Below are positions 56,278-64,000 of a stretch of DNA of 64,000 nucleotides, piece by piece. Origin of the DNA: Paenibacillus endoradicis (GTDB lineage Bacteria > Bacillota > Bacilli > Paenibacillales > Paenibacillaceae); contig NZ_JANQBB010000001.1 in NCBI RefSeq assembly GCF_024721975.1, positions 992,001 to 1,056,000 of the forward strand, given 5' to 3'. The notes under the pieces were generated by a model that worked only from the letters and a program-made list of their open reading frames with translations, was not told the origin of the DNA and did not search any database. Position numbers and translations under genes: made by a program. Position 1 is the first letter of the stretch; every line of letters starts with the position of its first letter.

Positions 56278-56565
56278 TTATTCATTGTTAAGAATGATAG
56301 CTTCAACTAACTCACGAAATTGAAGTTGTGTTTCTTGCGAAGCAATGAATTCTTTATTCTGAGTCATTAATAATTCCAATATATCCCTTACATTATCATT
56401 TTTCACTCTGTTGAGTTCATCATGAATATCAACTAGCTAACCCATGATGTTGGATATGATTTGAATTTCAGTAATCTCCTTCTCATCTAAGGTGAAGTAA
56501 TTCCGTTCGCCATCATTAAGAAAGTGTTCGGCGTGAGTATTATACAGATGATCGAAATATACTGA
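56278..56565 (-). pseudogene. Hypothetical gene remnant with in-frame stop
   Basis: The minus strand reads HAEHFLNDGERNYFTLDEKE then IISNIMG, an in-frame TAG, and LVDIHDELNRVKNDNVRDIL then ELVEAIILNNE to TAA 56278-56280. No start codon or ribosome site. Family unknown. Confidence 0.45.
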
Positions 56566-56602
56566 TTAACTTTGAAATACATCAAATAAAGTAAAGTTAG
56601 TA

Positions 56603-56881
56603 TTACTTAGTGCAATTAGGTTCATAGAATCTTTGGGATGTAACGCATTGTGTATCATTACAAAATTCACTTTGGATAGTTTCCAAATTATTAAAATCTC
56701 TTTGTAGATAATTATGATTGGATCCAATCAGACCAACATACAATCTACGTTCAAATATTGCTTGTTTTAATGATTCATTAAGTAATGATATGTTGTTATA
56801 GTATTTCGATAGTCTATAACTGATAGAAACTTCATATAGTGCTAGTTCTATTCTTCTCAATCCATGCAGTAATAATAGCAA
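56603..56881 (-). CDS. Hypothetical small ORF, doubtful
   Basis: 92 codons overlapping the 3' end of the upstream membrane gene by about 50 bases. Sequence LALYEVSISYRLSKYYNNIS is helix-like but of no known family. It may be a degraded C-terminal fragment rather than a gene. Confidence 0.3.
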   Translation of the reverse strand: MLLLLHGLRRIELALYEVSISYRLSKYYNNISLLNESLKQAIFERRLYVGLIGSNHNYLQRDFNNLETIQSEFCNDTQCVTSQRFYEPNCTK

Positions 56882-57494
56882 AAAATATGTAACAGAAAAG
56901 TAAGAAACCAGCTGCTATTTGAGAGCTAGGTGGTTTTATTCCCCATACTGAATTTATTCCGAATAAAATGATAACTATCATAAAAATATATAATCCGTAG
57001 ACTCCTACTTTTTTCTTGCCGGAAGTCACCGCTACATAGAAAAGAAATCCGATCAGTAGGAGGATTACTTCTAATGAAAAGCTTATGAATGCATGATCAT
57101 ACAATCCAAGGCCAATCTTGTAGTTATTTAGCCATAATGGAAGGTCTGCACTATGGACAATAACATCAAGTAACCAATGTGAAAATACAGCTAGAGATAC
57201 AATAATTGCTTTCTTAAAACTTCTATTTTTAAGTATTGGTATGTATTTAATGATTAGAAAGGCAATTCCACTCCAAAATATAGCACCAAGTAGACTGTGA
57301 GTATAAGGCATGTAGATTAAGTTCAATGGTGAACCTGATGCTTCGTGAGATATCGTTGCTTTTTCGATTCCAGTAAAAATGAATAATGACCATATAATAT
57401 CTACAAATTGAACAGCAAGAAAAAGTACCCAAAGTGGTATTTGCGGCTCATATTTTTTTGATATAAAACTAACAGAGTAATGACCTATAAACAA
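56832..57494 (-). CDS. Membrane-bound metal-dependent hydrolase-like protein
   Basis: 220 residues, six or so hydrophobic helices. His residues recur in GHYSVSFISK, YTHSLLGAIFWS and FSHWLLDVIVHSADLP, the pattern of YdjM/DUF457-type membrane hydrolase-like proteins. The gene is preceded by the similar DUF4184 gene at 57521. Function unknown. Confidence 0.65.
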   Translation of the reverse strand: MFIGHYSVSFISKKYEPQIPLWVLFLAVQFVDIIWSLFIFTGIEKATISHEASGSPLNLIYMPYTHSLLGAIFWSGIAFLIIKYIPILKNRSFKKAIIVSLAVFSHWLLDVIVHSADLPLWLNNYKIGLGLYDHAFISFSLEVILLLIGFLFYVAVTSGKKKVGVYGLYIFMIVIILFGINSVWGIKPPSSQIAAGFLLFCYIFFAIITAWIEKNRTSTI

Positions 57495-57520
57495 ATTAAT
57501 TCCCCCAGTTTAAAAATTGA

Positions 57521-58273
57521 CTATGTTATGCTCATTCTCATTCTCCAAACGATCGAAGATACTGTAATCCCAAGAAAAATACCACTAATTGGTGCAACAA
57601 ACATGATTCCGAGAACATTATGACTGGTTGACAAAACTAGTTTCAATAACGTAACTAATATGGCCGTTAAAATAACGATAAGCCAATACTTATATTTTTG
57701 TTGCTTAGTTACTTTTATTCTAACCGTGCTGACTGTATTACTGCGGTACAAGTAGTATCCTAGCAGGCAACAAAGTAGACCAAATCCCATTATAGATGAA
57801 CCATATTGAAGTGCTTTATAGGTTGGTATATTCATCAATAGTACATCATTTAATACTGGCATTAGATCGACAAAAAAGCCGTGTGCATGAGTAAAACCAT
57901 CAATTAATATATGAGTTACAAATCCAATGATTATTGACATGATGAGTACAATCCATGATCTAAACGATTTTAAACTCTCTAGTTGCAGGAAATGATAGAA
58001 TCGTGTATTCAGGTCATAACGGGAAGTGATATGAAGAGATAATGGCACTTTAATAACATGATGAACGAGATACGCTATGATCATTGATAGTGGAATCGCC
58101 TGAAGAATTAACCCTAACATAGAATGGCCAATACTTCTGTATGGTTCAAGCTTAACGAAATATTCGAGGTCAGGGGACATGCTCCCTAATATCAAACCTG
58201 TTGTACTGAAATATTTTGGCTTTATGTACTTTATTGGTATAGCAAACATTGCATGTGACAAAGTAAATGGCAT
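57521..58273 (-). CDS. DUF4184-family membrane protein
   Basis: 250 residues, about six to seven hydrophobic helices. It starts MPFTLSHAMFAIPIKYI, the DUF4184 hallmark, with GSMSPDLEYFV and conserved His in GHSMLGL and HILIDGFTHAHGFF. Uncharacterised family of membrane proteins with a metal-hydrolase-like His pattern. Ends 26 bases before the similar 56832-57494 gene, so they are likely co-transcribed. Confidence 0.8.
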   Translation of the reverse strand: MPFTLSHAMFAIPIKYIKPKYFSTTGLILGSMSPDLEYFVKLEPYRSIGHSMLGLILQAIPLSMIIAYLVHHVIKVPLSLHITSRYDLNTRFYHFLQLESLKSFRSWIVLIMSIIIGFVTHILIDGFTHAHGFFVDLMPVLNDVLLMNIPTYKALQYGSSIMGFGLLCCLLGYYLYRSNTVSTVRIKVTKQQKYKYWLIVILTAILVTLLKLVLSTSHNVLGIMFVAPISGIFLGITVSSIVWRMRMSIT

Positions 58274-58405
58274 AATAAACTCCTACTCAATACATATTAT
58301 ATTTAATAAAATTATGAGACCTTCCAGAACGGGTGAAGTAAAATAACTAAACGATGAATACTAACAACCAAAGATCGAATTTCTCAAAAAACAATCCTTA
58401 AAGAC
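58274..58405. other. Spacer, nothing recognised
   Basis: AT-rich; no clear signal. Confidence 0.3.
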
Positions 58406-59023
58406 TTATTTGTGTAGCTCTTTAAATCTATCATAATGATTGTGTGATAATGCTTTTTTTAATAATTCATTATTATAGCCACAATTTTTCATTGTATGAA
58501 TAATGGTATCAACACGATCTTGTCTATTTCTTCTCAAGTTTGATTCTAGTTGGATTTCTAGTGGAACAATAGGAATGTTATAATTTCTAAATTCGACATG
58601 TGTGGCAAGGGACCAAATATATTTACCGCCTTCCCATATGCCTTCCCCTGTATCCGAATCAGGAATACCTGCCGAATCGGCTATATGAACGACTTCTACG
58701 TTAAATTGGTTGATCATCCATTTACCTTTAGTCCATGTGAAACCCGAAGGAAAGGTTTGAGTGAAGTAAGGATCTTCTACCGATGATAACCATTCCGATT
58801 CAAAATAAGAGCGTTCACTTTTCTTAGTTATACTATACGTAGATAACAAGGAAGCTAACTTACTTACATCCTCCTTATTCTTAACATAAATATCTATATC
58901 ATTTGGAATCATCTGTGCGGTTTGCAAGACTGAACTAACAGAACCTACAAGTATCCAGTCGCATTTCAAATTAGATTTATAGTAAAGTTCGCAAAATGTT
59001 TCTAGTGCATTATCCCAGCCCAT
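58406..59023 (-). CDS. Nucleotidyltransferase-like protein
   Basis: 205 residues. Has WILVGSVSSVLQTAQMIPND then IDIYVKN (GS...D-x-D), a minimal nucleotidyltransferase fold as in MNT or unknown-function families. The catalytic Asp pair is present. AAGGATG-type site precedes ATG 59023. Substrate unknown. Confidence 0.65.
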   Translation of the reverse strand: MGWDNALETFCELYYKSNLKCDWILVGSVSSVLQTAQMIPNDIDIYVKNKEDVSKLASLLSTYSITKKSERSYFESEWLSSVEDPYFTQTFPSGFTWTKGKWMINQFNVEVVHIADSAGIPDSDTGEGIWEGGKYIWSLATHVEFRNYNIPIVPLEIQLESNLRRNRQDRVDTIIHTMKNCGYNNELLKKALSHNHYDRFKELHK

Positions 59024-59058
59024 AAATACATCCTTTCAATCTTTATAGAGATTGTTAA

Positions 59059-59157
59059 TTAACACTCGCAAACCATTAACACATTCCCATCAGGATCCTT
59101 AAAGTTGAACCAATTATGTTCTTTCCGTTTAATATTGCAGTCATATAATACCTCCAT
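59059..59157 (-). pseudogene. VOC/glyoxalase-superfamily C-terminal remnant
   Basis: 33 codons: MEVLYDCNIKRKEHNWFNFK then DPDGNVLMVCEC and TAA. The FKDPDGNVLMV ending is typical of VOC/bleomycin-resistance-like proteins, but the rest of the fold is missing. Preceded 7 bases upstream by the hydrolase stop. Confidence 0.7.
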
Positions 59158-59163
59158 TATCGG

Positions 59164-60039
59164 TCAGGAAAGATAGTTAATTATTTCTGTATTTACTAAC
59201 TGGGATTGTTCGTGATTGATCGAATGCCCAGTATTTTCAATGATCTTATAGTGTAATTTATTCTCATTAAGTCTATTGATTGCTTTTGGGTAATAACTCA
59301 ATATATCTTTGTCACCAATTAAAAATAAGGAATTATCTCTGATTAATTTGATCTGATCATGATCAAACATAGTTAGTTTATGCTGCATCATGGATTTATT
59401 ATTGAAATACTTAAGAAGATAATACCAATGGTTCATGAGCTCAGTATTGTTCTCAAAAACAGAATAATTAGGTCCACTTAGTTTTCTGAGTAGCTTCTTA
59501 CAATTTTTTTCGGTTGGAAATATAGCCTCGGGTAGAAAAGCTTTCATCATCTTGCTCATTACTTCAAATTGGCTAACAGCAATACTTCCCGCCATACAAA
59601 CAATTTTATTGACTTTAGATGGTCTCATGATTGCATAATGATAGGCTAGATAGGCACCATAAGATACTCCTACAATGTGCGTTGTTTCAATTGATAACGA
59701 TTCCAGTAATTCATCTAACCAAGTTGTTTGATCAAATTGTTTATAATACTTTTCATTCGGCTCACTCTTACCAGAACCTCCAATTGCATCAATAGCAATA
59801 ACATAAAAACTTTCAGATAGCTGTTGTATATTATAAATCCACATCATCGCCGAGTTGTCTCCGGTACCATGAAGTAGGAGTAAAGGCGGATTAGTAGGAG
59901 ACCCTACCGTTATAAGATGTGTACTACCATAAGAGGTCGGAATATCCTTTTCTTCGTAAGGTACCTGCCAATCTACTAACAATCTATCATACGATTGATA
60001 AATTAATTTTTGAGCTTCACTAGATTTGTATCTTTGCAT
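59164..60039 (-). CDS. Alpha/beta-hydrolase
   Basis: About 291 residues from ATG 60039 (MQRYKSSEAQKLIYQSY), with AAGGAG eight bases before; GTG 60048 is an alternative. Motifs: oxyanion region PLLLLHGTGDNSAMMW, nucleophile elbow IVGVSYGAYLA (Ser), acid GDKDILSY and catalytic His in NTGHSINHEQS. It is an esterase or lipase-like enzyme; substrate unknown. Confidence 0.85.
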   Translation of the reverse strand: MQRYKSSEAQKLIYQSYDRLLVDWQVPYEEKDIPTSYGSTHLITVGSPTNPPLLLLHGTGDNSAMMWIYNIQQLSESFYVIAIDAIGGSGKSEPNEKYYKQFDQTTWLDELLESLSIETTHIVGVSYGAYLAYHYAIMRPSKVNKIVCMAGSIAVSQFEVMSKMMKAFLPEAIFPTEKNCKKLLRKLSGPNYSVFENNTELMNHWYYLLKYFNNKSMMQHKLTMFDHDQIKLIRDNSLFLIGDKDILSYYPKAINRLNENKLHYKIIENTGHSINHEQSQLVNTEIINYLS

Positions 60040-60048
60040 TAGACTCAC

Positions 60049-60501
60049 TCCTTACTATGATTAAATTACCATTTACCGAAAAATAATAGAATTGAGACAG
60101 ACCCCAACCTGCTTTAGCTCTCGCTTTATCTAGGTAAGGGTCTGTGTCGGTGGAAATAATATAAAGTTCTCTGAATCATAATTCAATTCTATCATTAATT
60201 GGGATATTTTGTGCATAATGTCGTCATTTTGTACGTGGCGTAATCTGAACATCCATTTGCTTGTCACATGCTAGCTATTGTTGGCGACTGGTATCTTTCA
60301 AATACGAGTTGTGCATTTCTAAAAATTAATAGTTTATACAATTCTGGAAAGAAATTTGTTGATGTATGATCTAAATAGAATGACAAGAGACATCAAGTAA
60401 TGTCACCTGATGTCTCTTATTCTGGTGCAATAATATAGTAGTGAAAGAATAAGCTAACCTTATATAAATTACTTCTCTCTAAAAAGATAAGTATAGATAT
60501 A
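60049..60501. other. Intergenic with hairpins
   Basis: A hairpin with AGACAGACCCC and GGGTCTGTGTC (about 60093-60149) and a perfect 11-bp stem AAGAGACATCA/TGATGTCTCTT at 60385-60418. The second may end the GNAT transcript. No gene seen. Confidence 0.4.
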
Positions 60502-60954
60502 TTATAAATCTTTACCCATACAGACGCTCTCTTCGCTATTCACATATGGTTCGTACTTATCGATAACTGTATAACCAATTTTTTTATATAATGATATAGA
60601 CTCGGGTTGATTTATTCCAGTTTCAAGAATTGAACTTTGGTTTCCCTCTTCAATTGCCCATTGTTCTAGCTCACTTAATACTGCTTTCGCAATGCCTTTT
60701 CCTCTAGCGTTTTCTTTCACATAGATTCTTTTCATTTCAACAACATTATCGTTCTTCGTTTCTTTATAACAGCCACATCCTACAGCGATGCCTTCTTCAT
60801 ATGCGACAATTACTCTGAAATCTAAGTTGATGTTATTAAATGGAACGAAATCTTGTTGCGTATCTGGATATCTAATCCATAGATCTTTATCTAACAAATC
60901 AATTAAGTATACAAAATCCGGATCATTATATAGCGTTCTTTTCAAAATTATCAT
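60502..60954 (-). CDS. GNAT acetyltransferase
   Basis: 150 residues. Acetyl-CoA motif A, VEMKRIYVKENARGKGIAKAVLSEL (R-G-K-G-I-A), and motif B SSILETGINQPESISLYKKIGY. It transfers acetyl groups to an unknown small molecule or protein. AAAGGGAG precedes ATG 60954. Confidence 0.85.
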   Translation of the reverse strand: MIILKRTLYNDPDFVYLIDLLDKDLWIRYPDTQQDFVPFNNINLDFRVIVAYEEGIAVGCGCYKETKNDNVVEMKRIYVKENARGKGIAKAVLSELEQWAIEEGNQSSILETGINQPESISLYKKIGYTVIDKYEPYVNSEESVCMGKDL

Positions 60955-61038
60955 TATGTACTCCCTTTAGAAACAAGTATTATTGAGATATTATTCACGA
61001 ATTTTGAGGTTTAATTAATTAGCTTAGAATAGCTGTTT

Positions 61039-61293
61039 TTAAATATCTTCTTTTTTCAAACTTGAATTTGCTTCATCAATAGCAAACAATTGCTGTTTCA
61101 ACTTATTTTGTTCTGTGATATAACTTTTGCTACTATTCATATCAGCTGATTTTTTACTAATCTTATCATAAATCATGACCAAGAATATTGTAATAACTGA
61201 AAAATTATAAATTAGAAATCCTTCAATTTCAAAATTCATATAGATAATACTGTTAATAAAGATAAAAACAAAAAACGCCAATAAATAACGCAA
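61039..61293 (-). CDS. Small membrane protein, hypothetical
   Basis: 84 residues; two hydrophobic helices in the first ~42 residues, then a charged helical tail. GAGGAGAAT precedes ATG 61293. No family recognised. Confidence 0.55.
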   Translation of the reverse strand: MRYLLAFFVFIFINSIIYMNFEIEGFLIYNFSVITIFLVMIYDKISKKSADMNSSKSYITEQNKLKQQLFAIDEANSSLKKEDI

Positions 61294-61378
61294 ATAATTC
61301 TCCTCCTATTGTAAGAATAGATTGAATTCTTTAAATAGATATTAAGGTCTTCTCAACCGCATGGACAACAATACTTTA

Positions 61379-61885
61379 CTAAGATGTCCAATTACGCAAT
61401 ATTACTTCAGCTTCTTTGGAGGTTTTTATAATAATAATCATTGTATTCTCAGAGGATTTTTGTAATCTTTCAATTATTCCAGGTATCCTATTTTTTCTGA
61501 AATTCCAACTATACTTTACTAATTCCCAATCTAATGACTCAGGACATCCTTCATTAAGGTCGGGTCTCGACTTACCATGATATTGAATTCTTCGCTTAAT
61601 TACCCTATATGTTGTAATCCACGGAGATAGGTCAAAAAGAATAATTACATCCGCTGCTTGCATCCGAATATCAAGTGTCTTTCCATAATAACCATCTATA
61701 ATCCATTTATCATGCATTACTAGGTCCTCATTAAACACCGTCCATTCGTCAACTGGAGTTTGAACCCATCCCGGCTGCCAAAAGTAAAGATCTAAGTGAT
61801 ATACAGGTAAGTTAAGTGCATCACCAAGTTTTCTAGAAAAAGTTGATTTTCCCGATCCAGGTGAACCAATGATCATTATTTTCAT
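61379..61885 (-). CDS. P-loop NTPase, topology-modulation/FlaR-like
   Basis: 168 residues. Walker A GSPGSGKST near the N terminus and HLDLYFWQPGWVQTPVDEW plus GYYGKTLDIRMQAADVIILFD, the pattern of adenylate-kinase-like proteins annotated as topology modulation proteins. Likely a small-molecule kinase. The ribosome site is weak, AAGGAC. Neighbours are unrelated small enzymes. Confidence 0.8.
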   Translation of the reverse strand: MKIMIIGSPGSGKSTFSRKLGDALNLPVYHLDLYFWQPGWVQTPVDEWTVFNEDLVMHDKWIIDGYYGKTLDIRMQAADVIILFDLSPWITTYRVIKRRIQYHGKSRPDLNEGCPESLDWELVKYSWNFRKNRIPGIIERLQKSSENTMIIIIKTSKEAEVILRNWTS

Positions 61886-61984
61886 TTTAATGTCCTTTAA
61901 TTGTCAGAGTTAAGTTCAGCATAAAATATGACTCTATTAATTCTTTGAGATGGTCGACTTCTATTCCTAATTTCATTCCGGAAG
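61886..61984. other. Short spacer
   Basis: No signal recognised. Confidence 0.2.
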
Positions 61985-62797
61985 TTACCTCGACTCTTTA
62001 TTGATTTCATTCATAATATAGTTCATATAATTGATTGCTTCATGTTTTCTTCTTATATTTGATCGATAAAGTGATTTTGATATACTACGTCTTGTATGAA
62101 TTGATTCATTGATGATCTTATGGAATTGTATAGGTACAACATTTAATGCATATTCACCTGCTCTGACTTTGGTCGTTATCTTTTGTTCACGAAAAGTGTA
62201 ATACAAACGTGTTATCCCAAGTACTCCCCATTCAATCTCTGATACTCTGAAGTATAGTAAATAAGAATATAAGGAACGCCAATCGGATGATTTCTTTATC
62301 CAGTTGTTCCAGTAAGTATTTAAGTTTTCGTGCATCTTTGTAATTAATAGTTCCCAATCTACAGAAAAGTCTAATTCCTTTGTTGCAGGTCCAATAACAT
62401 TGATCCCAAAATGTTTCAACTCGTACCATGTTACTAAGTTCATTTCAAAGTAACCACATTCATGCATATGACCATCTGAATAGTAAGGAAATGGTTCTAC
62501 TTCTTCAGGAAGCTTTCCTAAGTCATTCCATGTAATATATATGCCATTTAAATTAGGTTTTTTATATTTGGACTCTATTTTTCGATGGATTTGGTTACAT
62601 CTTTCAATATCAGACTTACTTAATCTTTCATCAGATATTGCTATAAAATCAATATCGCTCAGTTCTAATGAATAGTCTCCCATTGAAATAGAGCCATATA
62701 TATAGAAGCCGTTAATCAGATTGAAATTCAGTTGTTGAATTTCATGTAAATATAAATCTATTATTTCAATAATTCTGGGATGTAAGTTAGGGCTCAT
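61985..62797 (-). CDS. Nucleotidyltransferase of the AadA type
   Basis: 270 residues. FYIYGSISMGDYSLELSDID then FIAI is the nucleotidyltransferase signature (GS...D-x-D); the C-terminal helical part resembles the AadA/DUF4111 domain. AGGAG precedes ATG by eight bases. Aminoglycoside modification is possible but unproven; many such Firmicute proteins lack that activity. Confidence 0.75.
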   Translation of the reverse strand: MSPNLHPRIIEIIDLYLHEIQQLNFNLINGFYIYGSISMGDYSLELSDIDFIAISDERLSKSDIERCNQIHRKIESKYKKPNLNGIYITWNDLGKLPEEVEPFPYYSDGHMHECGYFEMNLVTWYELKHFGINVIGPATKELDFSVDWELLITKMHENLNTYWNNWIKKSSDWRSLYSYLLYFRVSEIEWGVLGITRLYYTFREQKITTKVRAGEYALNVVPIQFHKIINESIHTRRSISKSLYRSNIRRKHEAINYMNYIMNEINKESR

Positions 62798-62849
62798 TAA
62801 TTGGACTCCTATGATTAATAATTATTTACTAGAGATTAATTAGAAAACG

Positions 62850-63473
62850 TTAACATGTTATTACATTCTCAAATTTTGCTCCGTACCCCCACTTTCCGAT
62901 ATGTGGCTCAATAGCCCACTTTCTACCTTTTAAGCTGACTTGTTCATTGTCAGGACATATATAGATTCGTTTATTTTGATTAGCATAATCTTCGATCGAA
63001 TGTCCAATATTTCCATTAGGATCGAGTAATTCATATCCTCTAGATTGGATTAGATCGTTACTGAACTTGAATAACTCTCCGATTGTAGCTGCATGATTTG
63101 CAAACTCATAAGATAATTCAAATATTTGCTTTGCATCATTTATTAACTGGGAAATTTTCATATCATGCCCCACCTGTATCGTTTCCGAGTAATCTCCCCA
63201 TTTACCATTGAGCATAGGACTATAATCAACTAGTACAATATCCGATTCTTGTAGAATAACATCATCAGAAGGTAAATGATTTCCACGTGTGCAATAAATA
63301 GTATTCCTATTAAAGTTTACAAGCATGGGATACCAAAGGGCTTCTGCTCCTAGTGAGTACATGATCTCCTCACATATATTCGAGAACTCTTTTTCTGAGA
63401 TCCCAGGTATTAAATAATGTTTTGATCTCTGACAAGCGATAATAGCCAATGATTGTGCGTCTATGTTTATCAT
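62850..63473 (-). CDS. M24-family metallopeptidase-like protein
   Basis: 207 residues, the C-terminal catalytic domain of M24 only. Metal ligands: Asp in VLVDYSPML and GKWGDYSET, His in GNIGHSIED, Glu in WAIEPHIGKW and AKFENVI. It lacks the N-terminal creatinase-like domain, so it is a short, methionine-aminopeptidase-sized form. The 7-base gap to the Nudix gene suggests one transcript. Substrate unknown. Confidence 0.8.
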   Translation of the reverse strand: MINIDAQSLAIIACQRSKHYLIPGISEKEFSNICEEIMYSLGAEALWYPMLVNFNRNTIYCTRGNHLPSDDVILQESDIVLVDYSPMLNGKWGDYSETIQVGHDMKISQLINDAKQIFELSYEFANHAATIGELFKFSNDLIQSRGYELLDPNGNIGHSIEDYANQNKRIYICPDNEQVSLKGRKWAIEPHIGKWGYGAKFENVITC

Positions 63474-63479
63474 TCCTTT

Positions 63480-63941
63480 TTAATCTTTATAGTAACGAAG
63501 TAAGTATTGATCAATTTCATCTATTCGCCCAATATCATCTTGTCCATTCCAAAATTGAATTTTATCTGCTTCTGTATTTTTGATAAATGGTCTTGTTTCC
63601 TGTATCCACGCAGTGAATAAACCACCGTATTCTGTCTTTCCATTATGTAAATTGAATTTCATCAATCCCAAGAACTTTATCTCCATTGGTATCTGATTAG
63701 ACTCTTCTTCCATTTCTCTTAAAGCACGTTCTCTTAATGTTTCTCCATCTTCTTTAATTCCGCCTACTAGCTCCCAATGCTGTCTCCAATGATTTAGCAT
63801 AAGTAAAAATCCATCACTATTTTTAGCTACTACGAACGCATGTGTTATATTGTAATTTAAACTATTTATCTCTGCTTCTTTCTCTGTTACCGTAATAAGG
63901 GTCTCAAAAACATCTCCTCGTTTATTCATACAATGTACCAT
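63480..63941 (-). CDS. Nudix hydrolase
   Basis: 153 residues. Nudix box GGIKEDGETLRERALREMEE then ES matches GX5EX7REUXEEXGU with only the final Gly changed (S). It cleaves X-linked nucleoside diphosphates. AGAGGAG precedes ATG 63941. It probably leads the minus-strand run of the M24 gene. Confidence 0.85.
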   Translation of the reverse strand: MVHCMNKRGDVFETLITVTEKEAEINSLNYNITHAFVVAKNSDGFLLMLNHWRQHWELVGGIKEDGETLRERALREMEEESNQIPMEIKFLGLMKFNLHNGKTEYGGLFTAWIQETRPFIKNTEADKIQFWNGQDDIGRIDEIDQYLLRYYKD

Positions 63942-64000
63942 TAAGATTTCTCCTCTGTGATCTAATCTATCTAAAATGTTTTATTGTAATAATGGATTTG

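Noticed and set aside
52924..63941. Integron cassette array
   Set aside because: No repeated attC-like imperfect palindromes seen between genes and no integrase; only the single-gene pattern is similar.

Overview
The window reads as chromosome of a low-GC, endospore-forming Gram-positive, most likely Paenibacillus or a close relative. Supporting signs are a gerA-type spore-germinant receptor operon (3.6-7.1 kb), a phosphatase with three C-terminal S-layer-homology domains, strong AGGAGG-type ribosome sites, frequent TTG/GTG starts, B. subtilis-like NiaP and PaiA proteins and a cydABCD operon in Firmicute order. The genus is inference. No rRNA, tRNA, CRISPR array or intact transposon was seen.

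Layout. 0-8 kb: end of a sensor kinase, niaP-type transporter, rluF-type pseudouridine synthase, the three-gene germinant receptor, and a minus-strand XRE regulator with a membrane-protein partner broken by a stop codon. 8-12 kb: AT-rich accessory DNA with a HIT protein, an ArsR-type regulator, paiA and a 14-TM drug exporter; a duplicated regulator/exporter junction flanks paiA. 12-18.7 kb: a large GC-richer MMPL transporter, a divergent MerR/patatin pair and an APH-fold kinase. 18.7-22.3 kb: a graveyard of dispersed repeats and gene fragments around a lipoprotein and a polysaccharide pyruvyl transferase. 22.3-28.4 kb: cydABDC (bd oxidase plus its ABC exporter) behind a candidate Rex site.

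28.5-40.5 kb: further decayed genes (DJ-1/PfpI, IS3 transposase, M20 peptidase, HxlR, alcohol dehydrogenase) among intact transport and catabolic genes: FUSC protein, two MFS transporters, M20 amidohydrolase, IclR regulator and zinc alcohol dehydrogenase. 40.6-43.5 kb: two genes with nearly the same TPR front half fused to different C-terminal modules (Imm51-like and DUF5713-like), a decayed LRR-like gene between them and a frameshifted gene beside them. 43.8-48.5 kb: acylphosphatase, exported SLH phosphatase, a copper-amine-oxidase-N-domain protein and a deleted beta-lactamase-like gene. 49-52.8 kb: a heterodimeric ABC exporter behind an unusually symmetric operator. 52.9-64 kb: about seventeen small, unrelated genes and fragments all on the minus strand (nucleotidyltransferases, GNAT, Nudix, M24, hydrolase, MOSC, membrane proteins).

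Coherent units are the germinant receptor, cydABDC, the heterodimeric ABC pair, MerR-patatin, arsR-exporter and IclR-MFS-alcohol dehydrogenase. The rest looks like single-gene accessory turnover. Family calls come from reading motifs by eye; no database search was run.
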